Below, one piece after another: positions 1 to 7,035 of a stretch of 8,057 nt of DNA. The position numbers were made by a program, and so were the translations under genes. The stretch covers positions 1 through 8,057 of the forward strand of contig CASFHJ010000029.1 of assembly GCA_949294425.1 (NCBI GenBank), read 5' to 3'. The DNA is from an uncultured Campylobacter sp. GTDB lineage: Bacteria; Campylobacterota; Campylobacteria; Campylobacterales; Campylobacteraceae. The first letter of the stretch is position 1, and every line of letters begins with the position of its first letter. The notes beneath the pieces were generated by a model that had not been told where the DNA came from, did not search any database, and worked only from the letters and a program-made list of their open reading frames with translations.

Positions 1-1
1 A

Positions 2-511
2 GATAGCTTTTCTTTGGCTAAGCAAAAGCTAGAAAGTGAGTTTAAAAAGGCACTTTCAAGTCTTTCTTTTGGGCTTGATGAAAGGCTTTTTAAGCTTAGT
101 GAGTTTATGAAAGAAAGAGCTACTAAGCTTTTAAAAGAATACATTGATGAAAAGAGGGCTGAGCTTTTTAAGCCCTTTAATCTTGCTTTTTTAAAAAATG
201 ATTTATTAAAAGACAGAGACTTTAAAAAAGAGCTTGAAGAGGTGCTTTTAAGAGTGCTTATAAGTCATATTAAAAATATAAGCTTTGAAGACTACATAGA
301 AAAAGCCCTTTTTGATATGAATGAAAAGCTTAAGAAAGATTTTTTAAAAGAGCAAAGCCTAGAATTAGAACAAAAAAGGCTTATTAATAACTCCTTACTT
401 TTTACAAATACAAGCTCTTTAGCCTTAAAAGAGCTTTCAAGAAGTATAGATTTAGTAAAAAGTATAGAAAGCTCACAGACAATCACGCAAAAAACATATA
501 AGGTGCTTTAA
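2..511 (+). CDS. Unrecognised charged helical protein, 5' truncated
   Basis: The reading frame is open from the window edge, so the true start lies upstream. The first in-window start-like codon is a TTG at 14 with no ribosome binding site, and I do not accept it as the start. About 169 residues are visible, very rich in Lys, Glu, Leu and Ser, with no signal peptide or membrane segment; the pattern is that of a long, mostly alpha-helical protein (for example the FKKELEEVLLRVLISHIKNI stretch). The stop TAA shares its last A with the ATG of the next gene, so the two are probably translationally coupled and belong to the same virion operon. I do not recognise a family. Position upstream of a candidate ejection protein and the tail fibre makes a virion or assembly role likely, but that is inference only. 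Confidence 0.75.
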   Translation, partial: DSFSLAKQKLESEFKKALSSLSFGLDERLFKLSEFMKERATKLLKEYIDEKRAELFKPFNLAFLKNDLLKDRDFKKELEEVLLRVLISHIKNISFEDYIEKALFDMNEKLKKDFLKEQSLELEQKRLINNSLLFTNTSSLALKELSRSIDLVKSIESSQTITQKTYKVL

Positions 512-1506
512 TGAATGAGCTTTTAGATGAATTAAACGAGAGCTTAAAAACTAGCAATGAGCTTAAAGCCTTGCAAGAAGCAAACGCAAAAAAGCAAGAA
601 GAGCTAAACTTTGATGATTTTTTCAAGGAAAATGGGGCACAAAGCGAAGCTTTGAGCGAGGGTGAGGCTGAAAGTGCGAGTAAAAGTGTAAATGAGGCTT
701 TGAGTGGTACCGAGACTTTAAGTGAGGTAGAAAGTGTAAATGAGGCTTTGAGCGAGGCTGAGCCTTTAAAAAAGAGTGAGCCCTTGAAAGAAAGCTTAAA
801 TGAGCTCTCACAAAGCAAAGAGCAAGGCTTAGAAAAACAAAGAGGCTTTAGCCTTTATGATTACTATCTTTTAAATAAGGCTGGTTTAGGAGGCTTAGTG
901 CAAAATGCTAATAATGAAGATCTAAGGCTAAAGATCAAGTCTTTAAGCGGGGAAAAAGAATACGCCCAGATTAAAGATATAAATCATGCCCTAAATAACC
1001 TAAACTCTATAATAGCAAATTCTAATCAAACCTCAGGCACTTGGAATAACCTAGCAAGAGGCATAAGTAATCTTACAAGTCATTTTATAAGTGCGGATAA
1101 AGAAAATCAAGAAAGAATCAACGATCAAGCCGGGCTTTTTGGAAACTACTTAAACGCCGTATCTTTAAGAAGCGGTGGCACTGCAAATGAAAGAGAAAAG
1201 ATAAGACAGGCGATTAATTTTGGCAACTTAGACTCTAAAGAAACAAGGGCTAAGGCTTTAAAGATTTATGATGATTTAATGCAAAGACAACAAATCGCAC
1301 TAAACACGCTTAAAAGCAAGGGCTATAATCAAAACATGATCTTTCATGATGAAAACGAGCTTAACGCCTTTTATAAAAATCAAAAAATATATGAGTATTT
1401 AAAAAGTGGCAAAAGCTTTAGTGAGAAGGACTTTAAGTCTTTAAGATATGATAAGGCTTTAAACGAGGATAAAAGATTAAGATCTTTAAGGAGAGAAAAT
1501 GAGTGA
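511..1506 (+). CDS. Candidate phage internal/DNA-ejection protein with Ser/Glu repeat
   Basis: A 331-residue soluble protein. The start at ATG 511 has AAGG at 500-503, seven bases upstream, and overlaps the previous stop by one base. Residues 1-110 are low complexity (Glu, Ser, Leu, Ala), probably disordered or coiled coil, and contain a 16-residue tandem repeat (SVNEALS at 59-65 and 75-81). Residues 112-200 form a more ordered region (FSLYDYYLLNKAG, then NNLNSIIANSNQTSGTWNN). Residues 214-262 hold a block (LRSGG, then NEREK, then an Asp-Ser-Lys-Glu-Thr turn and a helix) that recalls the C-terminal helical block of podovirus internal or ejection proteins. That resemblance is from memory of the family pattern and is weak. 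No transmembrane segment. It lies directly upstream of the tail fibre and overlaps it by eight bases. A scaffold or tail-adaptor role is an alternative. Confidence 0.5.
   Translation: MNELLDELNESLKTSNELKALQEANAKKQEELNFDDFFKENGAQSEALSEGEAESASKSVNEALSGTETLSEVESVNEALSEAEPLKKSEPLKESLNELSQSKEQGLEKQRGFSLYDYYLLNKAGLGGLVQNANNEDLRLKIKSLSGEKEYAQIKDINHALNNLNSIIANSNQTSGTWNNLARGISNLTSHFISADKENQERINDQAGLFGNYLNAVSLRSGGTANEREKIRQAINFGNLDSKETRAKALKIYDDLMQRQQIALNTLKSKGYNQNMIFHDENELNAFYKNQKIYEYLKSGKSFSEKDFKSLRYDKALNEDKRLRSLRRENE
683..752 (+). repeat. 22-bp direct repeat, 48-bp period (two copies)
   Basis: Two identical 22-base copies at 683-704 and 731-752 are spaced exactly 48 bases (16 codons) apart, inside the low-complexity N-terminal region of the 511-1506 gene. 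Each copy encodes the SVNEALS heptapeptide. The spacer also carries related Glu-Ser-Leu codons (GTETLSEVE), so this looks like a degenerate in-frame tandem duplication that keeps the frame when copy number changes. Confidence 0.9.
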
Positions 1507-4159
1507 GCTTAATGAAAACTTACAAGAGGCACAAAGCCTAAAAGAAGCCATTAAAAAGGCACTTTTAAATAATGAGGATTTTTTAACACAAATTAAGCTT
1601 AGCTTAATGGCGGTTAGTGAGATGCTAGAAGCTAATGAAAGCTTAGAAAGTGAGTATAAGCTAAGCTTAGAGCAGGTGCAAAAAATAGTGGCTGAGTTTG
1701 AAAGTAAAAAAACTAGCCTTAATGCTACCTTGAAAAACTATCTAGAAAACTTTGATGATATAGCCTTAAGGATAGAAGAAATTAACACTAGTTGCGAGGG
1801 CTTTTTTGAAAAAAGTCAAGAAAGCTTAGAAGAAAGTAAGGCTTTAAAAGATGAAATAAAAGAGCTTGTAGAGGAGGTAAATGAAAAGGCTTTAGAAAGC
1901 AAAAGTGCCTTAGAGTATCTAAAGAGCCTTGTTGATGAAAAAATGCCTCTTTTAGAAAGCTCTATTAATCACCTAGTATCAAAAAAAGAGGAAATAACAA
2001 GCTTTTTAAGCCAAAAAACTACCGAGTTATCAAGCTTTGCCTTAGAACTAGATACAAATGTAAAAAACACTAAAGCAGAACTTGAAAAAAGCCTAGAAAA
2101 AACCTTAAATGCTCTTGATGAAAAGGCAGAGGATTTAGGACTAAATGTAGATAATATAAAAGCTGAGCTAAAAGCTAGGATAGATGAAGTGCTTAAAAGC
2201 TTAGAAGAACAAAGCGAAGAAGCAAGTAAAAAGTTAGAGCAAAAGCTTAGCCTAGCAGTAGAAGAAATAAATGCCTTAGTTGCCTCTTTTGATAATAAAT
2301 ACACAAAGATTCACTTCATACAAGAAAAAGAACCGCAAAGTAAGTTTAAAAGGCTAAATGATGTCTGGCTTGATACTAGCAAGGGGCTTTTAAAAAGCTT
2401 TGTGAAAAACCCGCATTTTTCACATTTTGGCACCACTTTTCCTTTAAGCCTAGCCTTAAGAGGTGATACTTGGCTTAATGAGCTAGGAGAGCTTTTTATA
2501 TTAAAAGAGGATAAAAAAGATATTCTTTCTTTTATAAAGCTTGATTTAGAGCCTTTAAATGCAAGGTTTAAGCAAGATGCAAAGCCCTCTTTAGAAAGTG
2601 CAAATATAGGCGATCTTTGGTTTAAGATGAAGCCTTTAGAGGTTTATTACCTAGAAAATACAAGCTGGGTCAAAATAGATGAAAAGCTAGTTAGATTTAA
2701 GCAAAGCACCGAGCCTAGCACAGATTTAGTCTTAGAGCTAAATGATATATGGCAAAAAGAAAATGAGTTTTTTATCTATACTAATGTGTATGAAAAAGCA
2801 AGAGCCCTTAAAAAGTGGGTGCCTTTAAATGAATCTTATAAGCACACTAAGTTTAAAGGGCTAGATTTTCCAGAACTTGCAAGAGATGAAAACGATGATA
2901 TAGCAAATAAGGCTTTAATGAGGGATTTATACTTTAAATGCGATGAGAGTGAGCTTTATGTCTGCTTGAAAGAAAATGATACTAAGCTTTTTAAAAGAAT
3001 AGATCTAGCAAAAGAAGAGGCTAAGTATAAGGGCAAAGATGAGCCACAAATTTTAAGTGAAAATACCATAGTTTTTAAAAACGAAAGCGATGATGAAAAT
3101 GACGAGGGCTTTTTTAAAGGCGAGGTTTATGTTTATAAGCCAAAAAGCTATGAAAAAAAGTGGCTTGAGCTTGAGTATTTGATAAAAAATGCACATTTTA
3201 CAGAGGAAAAAAGCTTTGAGATACCAAAAAGATACGCAAGGGCTTATGATATATGGTATAAAAAGCAAAAGCATGAACTTAGCCTTTATTTACCAAAAGA
3301 TGAAAATGAAAGCTCTAGCCCTTTTTCCTGGACCAAGATAAATCTTACTAATGCAAATACTAAGGCTAATGATAAAAGCTCTAAAAATCCTTATACAAGT
3401 GAGAATCAAAATCTAGATAAAGGCGATTTATCAGGCTTTAGCTTAGGTGATGTCTGGCTTTATGGAAATTACTTAGAAAAAAATGAAGTTAAGATTTTTA
3501 GTATGAAAGGAAAAGATTACGCTTGGCAAAAAGTGCAAAATGAAGAGCTTTTACAAAGAGAGCTTAAGCCCTTTATCTTTTATAATGACTTTGAAGCAAG
3601 TTATGCTAAAGATAAAAAAGACTTTTCTTACGAGCTAGAAAGACTAAGGCTAGAGCTTAGAGCAAAGATAGATGAAAATACTAAGATAATAGCACAGAAT
3701 AAGACTCTAGCACAAGAGAATTTATCTAGCTTAGATACTAAGCTAAGTGCAAATATAGCAAATCAGGCTAATACCTTAAACACAAAGATAAGTGAAGCTA
3801 AAAACGCACTTACAAGCACTATAACAAATACTAAAAATGCCTTGCAAACTAATATAAATAATGTAAACAAAAGATATAACTACGCCTTTCATCACTGCTC
3901 AGCTAAGCTAAATCCTGTGATTGATTTTAACCTAGCTACTAATTTTGTTTTAAATCTTTCAGGATCTTCTTTTTTATCCTGCATAAATCAAGCACATAAT
4001 ATTGGAAAAAGCGGGGTTATAGTAGTAAATCAAGCTAATTTAATAAATTCTTTTAGAGCACCGCTAAATTTTAGAATAAATGCAAGTAATTTAGGCACAA
4101 CCGAGGTCTTTGCCTATGTTATTATAAATGCAAATTTTATAAGACTAACAAGAACTTAA
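1499..4159 (+). CDS. Phage tail fibre / receptor-binding protein
   Basis: An 886-residue protein with classic fibre architecture. Start ATG 1499 has AAGGAG at 1488-1493 and overlaps the upstream gene by eight bases. Residues 1 to about 265 are a long Glu/Lys/Leu/Ser coiled coil. Residues 287-653 carry eight spaced copies of a short strand motif of the form G/N-D-x-W (W290, W325, W374, W418, W586, W653, with Y478 and Y544 as degenerate copies), each followed by an aromatic strand, as in the GDxW...LYxY...W hairpins common in phage fibres. Residues 694-797 return to coiled coil (LDTKLSANI, NALTSTITNT). The last 89 residues form a beta-rich tip: PVIDFNLATNFVLNLSG, then GKSGVIVVNQ, then an aromatic-hydrophobic end. 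This matches the usual fibre-tip pattern of Asp-x-Asn strand, Gly-x-Ser-Gly turn and terminal strands. Inferred role: trimeric host-surface recognition. No enzymatic depolymerase motif is seen. Confidence 0.85.
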   Translation: MSELNENLQEAQSLKEAIKKALLNNEDFLTQIKLSLMAVSEMLEANESLESEYKLSLEQVQKIVAEFESKKTSLNATLKNYLENFDDIALRIEEINTSCEGFFEKSQESLEESKALKDEIKELVEEVNEKALESKSALEYLKSLVDEKMPLLESSINHLVSKKEEITSFLSQKTTELSSFALELDTNVKNTKAELEKSLEKTLNALDEKAEDLGLNVDNIKAELKARIDEVLKSLEEQSEEASKKLEQKLSLAVEEINALVASFDNKYTKIHFIQEKEPQSKFKRLNDVWLDTSKGLLKSFVKNPHFSHFGTTFPLSLALRGDTWLNELGELFILKEDKKDILSFIKLDLEPLNARFKQDAKPSLESANIGDLWFKMKPLEVYYLENTSWVKIDEKLVRFKQSTEPSTDLVLELNDIWQKENEFFIYTNVYEKARALKKWVPLNESYKHTKFKGLDFPELARDENDDIANKALMRDLYFKCDESELYVCLKENDTKLFKRIDLAKEEAKYKGKDEPQILSENTIVFKNESDDENDEGFFKGEVYVYKPKSYEKKWLELEYLIKNAHFTEEKSFEIPKRYARAYDIWYKKQKHELSLYLPKDENESSSPFSWTKINLTNANTKANDKSSKNPYTSENQNLDKGDLSGFSLGDVWLYGNYLEKNEVKIFSMKGKDYAWQKVQNEELLQRELKPFIFYNDFEASYAKDKKDFSYELERLRLELRAKIDENTKIIAQNKTLAQENLSSLDTKLSANIANQANTLNTKISEAKNALTSTITNTKNALQTNINNVNKRYNYAFHHCSAKLNPVIDFNLATNFVLNLSGSSFLSCINQAHNIGKSGVIVVNQANLINSFRAPLNFRINASNLGTTEVFAYVIINANFIRLTRT
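2357..3469 (+). repeat. Eight-copy GDxW-type protein repeat array in the fibre
   Basis: Within the tail fibre, motif starts lie at 2357 (NDVW), 2462 (GDTW), 2609 (GDLW), 2741 (NDIW), 2921 (RDLY), 3119 (GEVY), 3245 (YDIW) and 3446 (GDVW). Spacing is uneven (35 to 67 residues), and several copies have a second Trp 20-35 residues later (TSWVKI, KKWVPL, KKWLELE, FSWTKI, YAWQKV). Most copies have diverged at DNA level, but the first and last share a 13-base identity (2359-2371 and 3448-3460). Confidence 0.75.
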
Positions 4160-4163
4160 GGAG
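4158..4163 (+). promoter_or_regulatory. Strong Shine-Dalgarno AAGGAG
   Basis: AAGGAG overlaps the tail fibre stop codon and sits five bases before ATG 4169. It fixes the start of the 98-residue protein. Confidence 0.8.
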
Positions 4164-4168
4164 AAAAA

Positions 4169-4465
4169 ATGGGAGAACTTTTTGCAACAGGACAAGGATT
4201 ACTAGGGATTGGCTCTGTGATAGGTGGCACTAGCTCTTTATTTAGTGCACTTGATTCTGTCTTTGGCACGGGTAAGCAAAATGTAAAGATAGCTAAGGAT
4301 AATTTAAACCTAGCAAAAAAGCACTTTGACAACGAAAATAAAAGATATGAAGAAAACAAGGCAACTAATCAAGCTAATATGGATATGATAGGAAGCATTT
4401 TTAAAGATGATAAAGTGCCAAATACTAGCCTTTTAAGTAAGGAAAGCGTTTTTAGTAGATTTTAA
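4169..4465 (+). CDS. Small Gly-rich/helical phage protein, putative virion or ejection component
   Basis: A 98-residue protein with a strong ribosome binding site. Residues 5-34 are hydrophobic and rich in Gly and Ser (LLGIGSVIGG core), without charged residues except one Asp. This could be a membrane-active or packing segment, but it lacks the Lys/Arg n-region and cleavage site of a signal peptide. Residues 36-80 form an amphipathic, charged helix (NLNLAKKHFDNENKRYEEN), then NQANMDMIGSIF. A Gly-rich hydrophobic head followed by an Asn/Gln/Lys helix recalls small internal or DNA-injection proteins of short-tailed phages; that is a pattern-level inference. It abuts the 575-residue gene with no spacer, suggesting the two products act together. 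A holin is an alternative but less likely, because only one weak hydrophobic segment is present and the lysis genes lie elsewhere. Confidence 0.55.
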   Translation: MGELFATGQGLLGIGSVIGGTSSLFSALDSVFGTGKQNVKIAKDNLNLAKKHFDNENKRYEENKATNQANMDMIGSIFKDDKVPNTSLLSKESVFSRF

Positions 4466-6193
4466 ATGGCTTTTTCCTTAAAAAGAGCTCTTTTAAAAGC
4501 AAGGATAAATAAATTTAAAAACAAAGCCTTAAATGAGTATGCAAGAATCATTACTCAGTATGATTTAAGGATCTCTTTAAGCGAGGATATTTTTCAAAGA
4601 GCCTCCCAGGATTATGGCTATGTTATGGCACAAAGAGGCTTTTTAGGTTGGCTTGTAAACTCCATAACAAGTGGCAAAATCTTACTCTTTGCACTTGGCA
4701 TAGTCTTATCCATCTTAAATCCCTTTGGACTTCCCATGCTTATAGCTATAACTTTGGGCGTGGTATCAGCTGTTAGCTTTGTAAGCTCTTCAATAAATGA
4801 GGCTATCATCTTTTCAAAAAGCCTAAGCACCTTGCAAGAAGAGCATAAAAAATTTGCTCTTTCTTTAAATAATGAAGCAAAAGAGCAAAGGGGAAGAAAT
4901 GATGATATTTTAAGCTCTTATTTAATCTATACTCCTTATGAAATTTTTGCAAATGGCTCTGTTTATAAGCATGGCTTAGCTGGGCTTGATAGTGGTTTTA
5001 GCCCTGTAATACCTGCTGATGTAAACAAGGGCATTTTAGGAGAGGGCGTGAAAAAAGATGAAATAAGCAAGTATTTAGCAAATACAAAAGGCTCTGATTT
5101 AGCAGGAGGAAGTAATTTTTTTAATAAAGTCTTAAATAATCCCTTTCCAAATGCAAAAGGGCTAGAGTTTAAAGAACAACAAAACATAATAATGAACTCT
5201 TATAGTGCAAGGGCTTTAAAAACCACACAAGGCTTTTCAGCTTTGATTAAAAGTGGCTTTGGCATAGGAGTTTCAGATGGTAATTTTATAAACTATGCTT
5301 ACGAAAGGCTAAAAGAAAAATCAATGAAGCCCTTTATGTCTAATCTTTGTCAGCTTGATTTTTTGCATAAAAATAGAGCTTATAACAAGGGACTTATGAC
5401 TTACACTAGGTATTTAAGCTTAGAGGATTTTAAAACGCCTGAGTATGAAAAAGATGAGAGCGAACAAATAGATCTAGAAATATATGAAAGAACAAAGCAG
5501 TATTTAGAAGATGAAAAAATGCCACTTAGCGAAAAGGTGCTTTTTTACTCATCAATGCTACAAATGTGCTTTGAAAGCGTGTTTTTAGGGCAGTGTTATT
5601 ATTTGCTAAGAGATAATAATAATGATTCTGTCTTAAATCCTTTTTATTATATAACTAATTTTAAAGTTTATCTAAAGCCTATTTACGCTTTTTTGGGTGA
5701 AAATGATGAAAATTTAGGTTTTTTTGCTACTTATCCTGAGAAAAAAACAGATAGCATTGATAAGGACGTTTTTATTTCCATGTATCCTAATTACAAAAGT
5801 TTTAAGGAGGCGGTTTTAAGCTTTTTTGTGCGAAAAAATAGCTATTTTATCTTTGCTAAGGTTGATATGCCTTATAAGGTAGTGCTAAATGGCAAAGGCT
5901 TAGCTACTGGTGCAATAATAGATAGAAAAAATGCAAAGATAGATCTAAGCACAAAAAAAGAGGGCTTTATTTTTCAAATGAAAGACTACAATAAATTCAC
6001 AGGCTACAAAAACAAAGAATTTATAAGCTTTTTGGAAGATAAAAGCTTACTTAAGCTTTTTGATGACTTTTCTAAGCACGGCTTTTTAGAATATCCAAAA
6101 AAGGAGGATAAAGACTATGCAAAGATAGAAAGGCTTTTAGAAGAAGAATATCAAGGCTATTTAAGAGCTCTTTTTGAGGAAAGCTCTTTTTAA
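4466..6193 (+). CDS. Unrecognised 575-aa phage protein with N-terminal membrane hairpin
   Basis: Start ATG 4466 follows the previous TAA immediately and has no clear Shine-Dalgarno sequence (nearest AAGGA about 20 bases upstream), so translation probably depends on coupling. Residues 1-50 are basic and helical. Residues 72-110 contain two hydrophobic stretches around an Asn-Pro-Phe-Gly turn (ILLFALGIVLSIL; MLIAITLGVVSAVSFV), a likely helical membrane hairpin. The remaining 465 residues are soluble, mixed alpha/beta, with aromatic-rich sections (residues about 365-480) and an acidic, Glu/Lys-rich C-terminus. I see no catalytic motif I can name. Large size, a position at the end of the fibre module and a membrane hairpin would suit an ejected virion protein that helps DNA cross the host inner membrane, but a superinfection-exclusion or other membrane role is not excluded. 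No signs of truncation. Confidence 0.65.
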   Translation: MAFSLKRALLKARINKFKNKALNEYARIITQYDLRISLSEDIFQRASQDYGYVMAQRGFLGWLVNSITSGKILLFALGIVLSILNPFGLPMLIAITLGVVSAVSFVSSSINEAIIFSKSLSTLQEEHKKFALSLNNEAKEQRGRNDDILSSYLIYTPYEIFANGSVYKHGLAGLDSGFSPVIPADVNKGILGEGVKKDEISKYLANTKGSDLAGGSNFFNKVLNNPFPNAKGLEFKEQQNIIMNSYSARALKTTQGFSALIKSGFGIGVSDGNFINYAYERLKEKSMKPFMSNLCQLDFLHKNRAYNKGLMTYTRYLSLEDFKTPEYEKDESEQIDLEIYERTKQYLEDEKMPLSEKVLFYSSMLQMCFESVFLGQCYYLLRDNNNDSVLNPFYYITNFKVYLKPIYAFLGENDENLGFFATYPEKKTDSIDKDVFISMYPNYKSFKEAVLSFFVRKNSYFIFAKVDMPYKVVLNGKGLATGAIIDRKNAKIDLSTKKEGFIFQMKDYNKFTGYKNKEFISFLEDKSLLKLFDDFSKHGFLEYPKKEDKDYAKIERLLEEEYQGYLRALFEESSF

Positions 6194-6217
6194 CCCTTTT
6201 TAAAAAAAGGGATTTTT
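6194..6217 (+). terminator. Putative rho-independent terminator
   Basis: CCCTTTT (6194-6200) pairs with AAAAGGG (6205-6211) across a TAAA loop, followed after one A by five T residues (6213-6217). It starts one base after the stop of the 575-residue gene. The stem is short and only three pairs are G:C, so it is probably weak or partial, allowing readthrough into the lysis genes. Confidence 0.5.
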
Positions 6218-6247
6218 GCAAAAATTAAAATAAAAAAAGGCTTTAAA

Positions 6248-6700
6248 ATGAAAATAAAAATAAAAAGACTTTATGAAGAAAGAACAAGCGTAATAGGCAA
6301 ACTTGAGCTTATAGATGATAAGGGTAAAAAGCTTTTTGAGTGCTTTACCTTAGAAAATAAGGAGGAAGGCTTAGAAGCAAACAAGGATTTAAGAATCCCG
6401 CCTGATACATATAAGCTTAAAAGGCATAGCCCCAGCTCTTTTGAAAACATACTTAGAGAGCTAACCAAAAGAAAAAATGAAAAGATGATTTGCGTTTATA
6501 ATGATAAGGTAGCTGCAAAAAGAGCCATACTCATACACTGGGGAAATACTGATAAACATACTGCGGGTTGTATCTTGCTTGGAAGCGGAAAGGCAAATAA
6601 TTCTATAACAAACTCACGCAAGGCTTGTAAGGACTTTTATGATCTTTTAAAAGATGAGGACTTAAGCAAGATAGAACTAGTTATAAAAAATGAGTTTTAA
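6248..6700 (+). CDS. DUF5675 family protein, candidate lysis enzyme
   Basis: A 150-residue protein covering a whole DUF5675 domain. Start ATG 6248 is preceded by AAAGG ending at 6240. Recognisable family landmarks in order: an N-terminal strand with RLYEERTSVIGKL, CFTLE at 32-36, IPPDTYKL at 50-57, AILIHWGNTDKHTAGCILLG at 93-112, then NSITNS at 118-123 and a terminal helix. The family is conserved in phages and bacteria and its activity is not established. The paired His97 and Cys108, in an I-H-x-G-N...G-C-I-L layout, resemble the active-site layout of YkuD-type L,D-transpeptidases (H-G...S-H-G-C-x-R), so a peptidoglycan-active cysteine enzyme is plausible. No signal peptide is seen, so a holin or other export route would be needed. 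It is followed two bases later by the spanin-like pair, the place where an endolysin is usually found. Family assignment is confident; the lytic role is inference. Confidence 0.85.
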   Translation: MKIKIKRLYEERTSVIGKLELIDDKGKKLFECFTLENKEEGLEANKDLRIPPDTYKLKRHSPSSFENILRELTKRKNEKMICVYNDKVAAKRAILIHWGNTDKHTAGCILLGSGKANNSITNSRKACKDFYDLLKDEDLSKIELVIKNEF

Positions 6701-6702
6701 AA

Positions 6703-7035
6703 ATGCTTAAAAAGATAGCTTTTTTAGCGCTTACTTTGCTTTTAGGCTTAGTTCTAAGCCTATTTTATGCTTTAAAGGCTAGTAAAAATGAGCTTGAAAA
6801 GACAAAGCAAAGCCTAGAACTAGCCTTAAATGCTAATGAGAGCTTAAAAAGAGCAAATGAAGAGCTTATAAAAAGGCATGAAAAAGAATTAAAAGCTTTA
6901 AGTTTAGCTAGTGAAAAAAAAGAGCTTTTGCAAAGAAAGGTAGAATATGTTAAGCAAAAAGTATATGAAAGCAATGAAAATAACATCACTAAGCTTTTTA
7001 ACCTTATGCTTGATGGCTTGTTCGAGCGAGACTAG
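6703..7035 (+). CDS. Rz-like inner-membrane spanin (i-spanin)
   Basis: A 110-residue protein beginning MLKKIAFLALTLLLGLVLSL: two Lys, then a single hydrophobic span (residues 5-24) with no cleavage site, as in an N-in signal anchor. Residues 26-95 are an almost continuous charged coiled coil (KNELEKTKQSLELALNANES and onward), and the C-terminus is short and ends FERD. This topology, length and coiled coil match lambda Rz-type i-spanins, which bridge the periplasm to an outer-membrane lipoprotein partner and fuse the two membranes at the last step of lysis. Its last 89 bases overlap the lipoprotein gene in the +1 frame, a signature of Rz/Rz1 pairs. It starts two bases after the DUF5675 stop without a clear Shine-Dalgarno site, so it is probably coupled. 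Sequence similarity to known Rz is not evident; the call rests on architecture and context. Confidence 0.8.
   Translation: MLKKIAFLALTLLLGLVLSLFYALKASKNELEKTKQSLELALNANESLKRANEELIKRHEKELKALSLASEKKELLQRKVEYVKQKVYESNENNITKLFNLMLDGLFERD

Noticed and set aside
483..818. Minus-strand open frame opposite the Ser/Glu-rich repeat region
   Set aside because: It is a low-complexity mirror of the plus-strand gene, with no ribosome site or family signal; the same holds for the other minus-strand frames (for example 1969-2304 and 6765-6989).
1592..1608. Perfect inverted repeat with 7-bp arms and a 3-base loop inside the fibre gene
   Set aside because: It encodes Ile-Lys-Leu-Ser-Leu with the codons typical of this window (AAGCTT, AGCTTA are frequent), has no T-run and lies mid-gene, so chance is the simplest explanation.
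3890..4159. Diversity-generating retroelement variable region at the fibre tip
   Set aside because: No second copy (template repeat), reverse transcriptase or accessory gene is present in the window.
4169..4465. 98-residue protein as the phage holin
   Set aside because: Only one weak Gly/Ser-rich hydrophobic segment, a long charged C-terminus, and a location two genes away from the lysis cassette; virion role preferred though not proven.
6226..6231. TAAAAT, a possible -10 promoter box before the DUF5675 gene
   Set aside because: The region is almost pure A/T, no upstream G or supporting promoter context is seen, and transcription would start nearly on top of the ribosome site, leaving about 10 bases of leader.
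6914..6921. A8 tract in the i-spanin gene (also A8 at 7384-7391) as a phase-variable tract
   Set aside because: Campylobacter phase variation mostly uses long poly-G/C tracts; A8 is expected often in DNA this AT-rich and the reading frames are intact.
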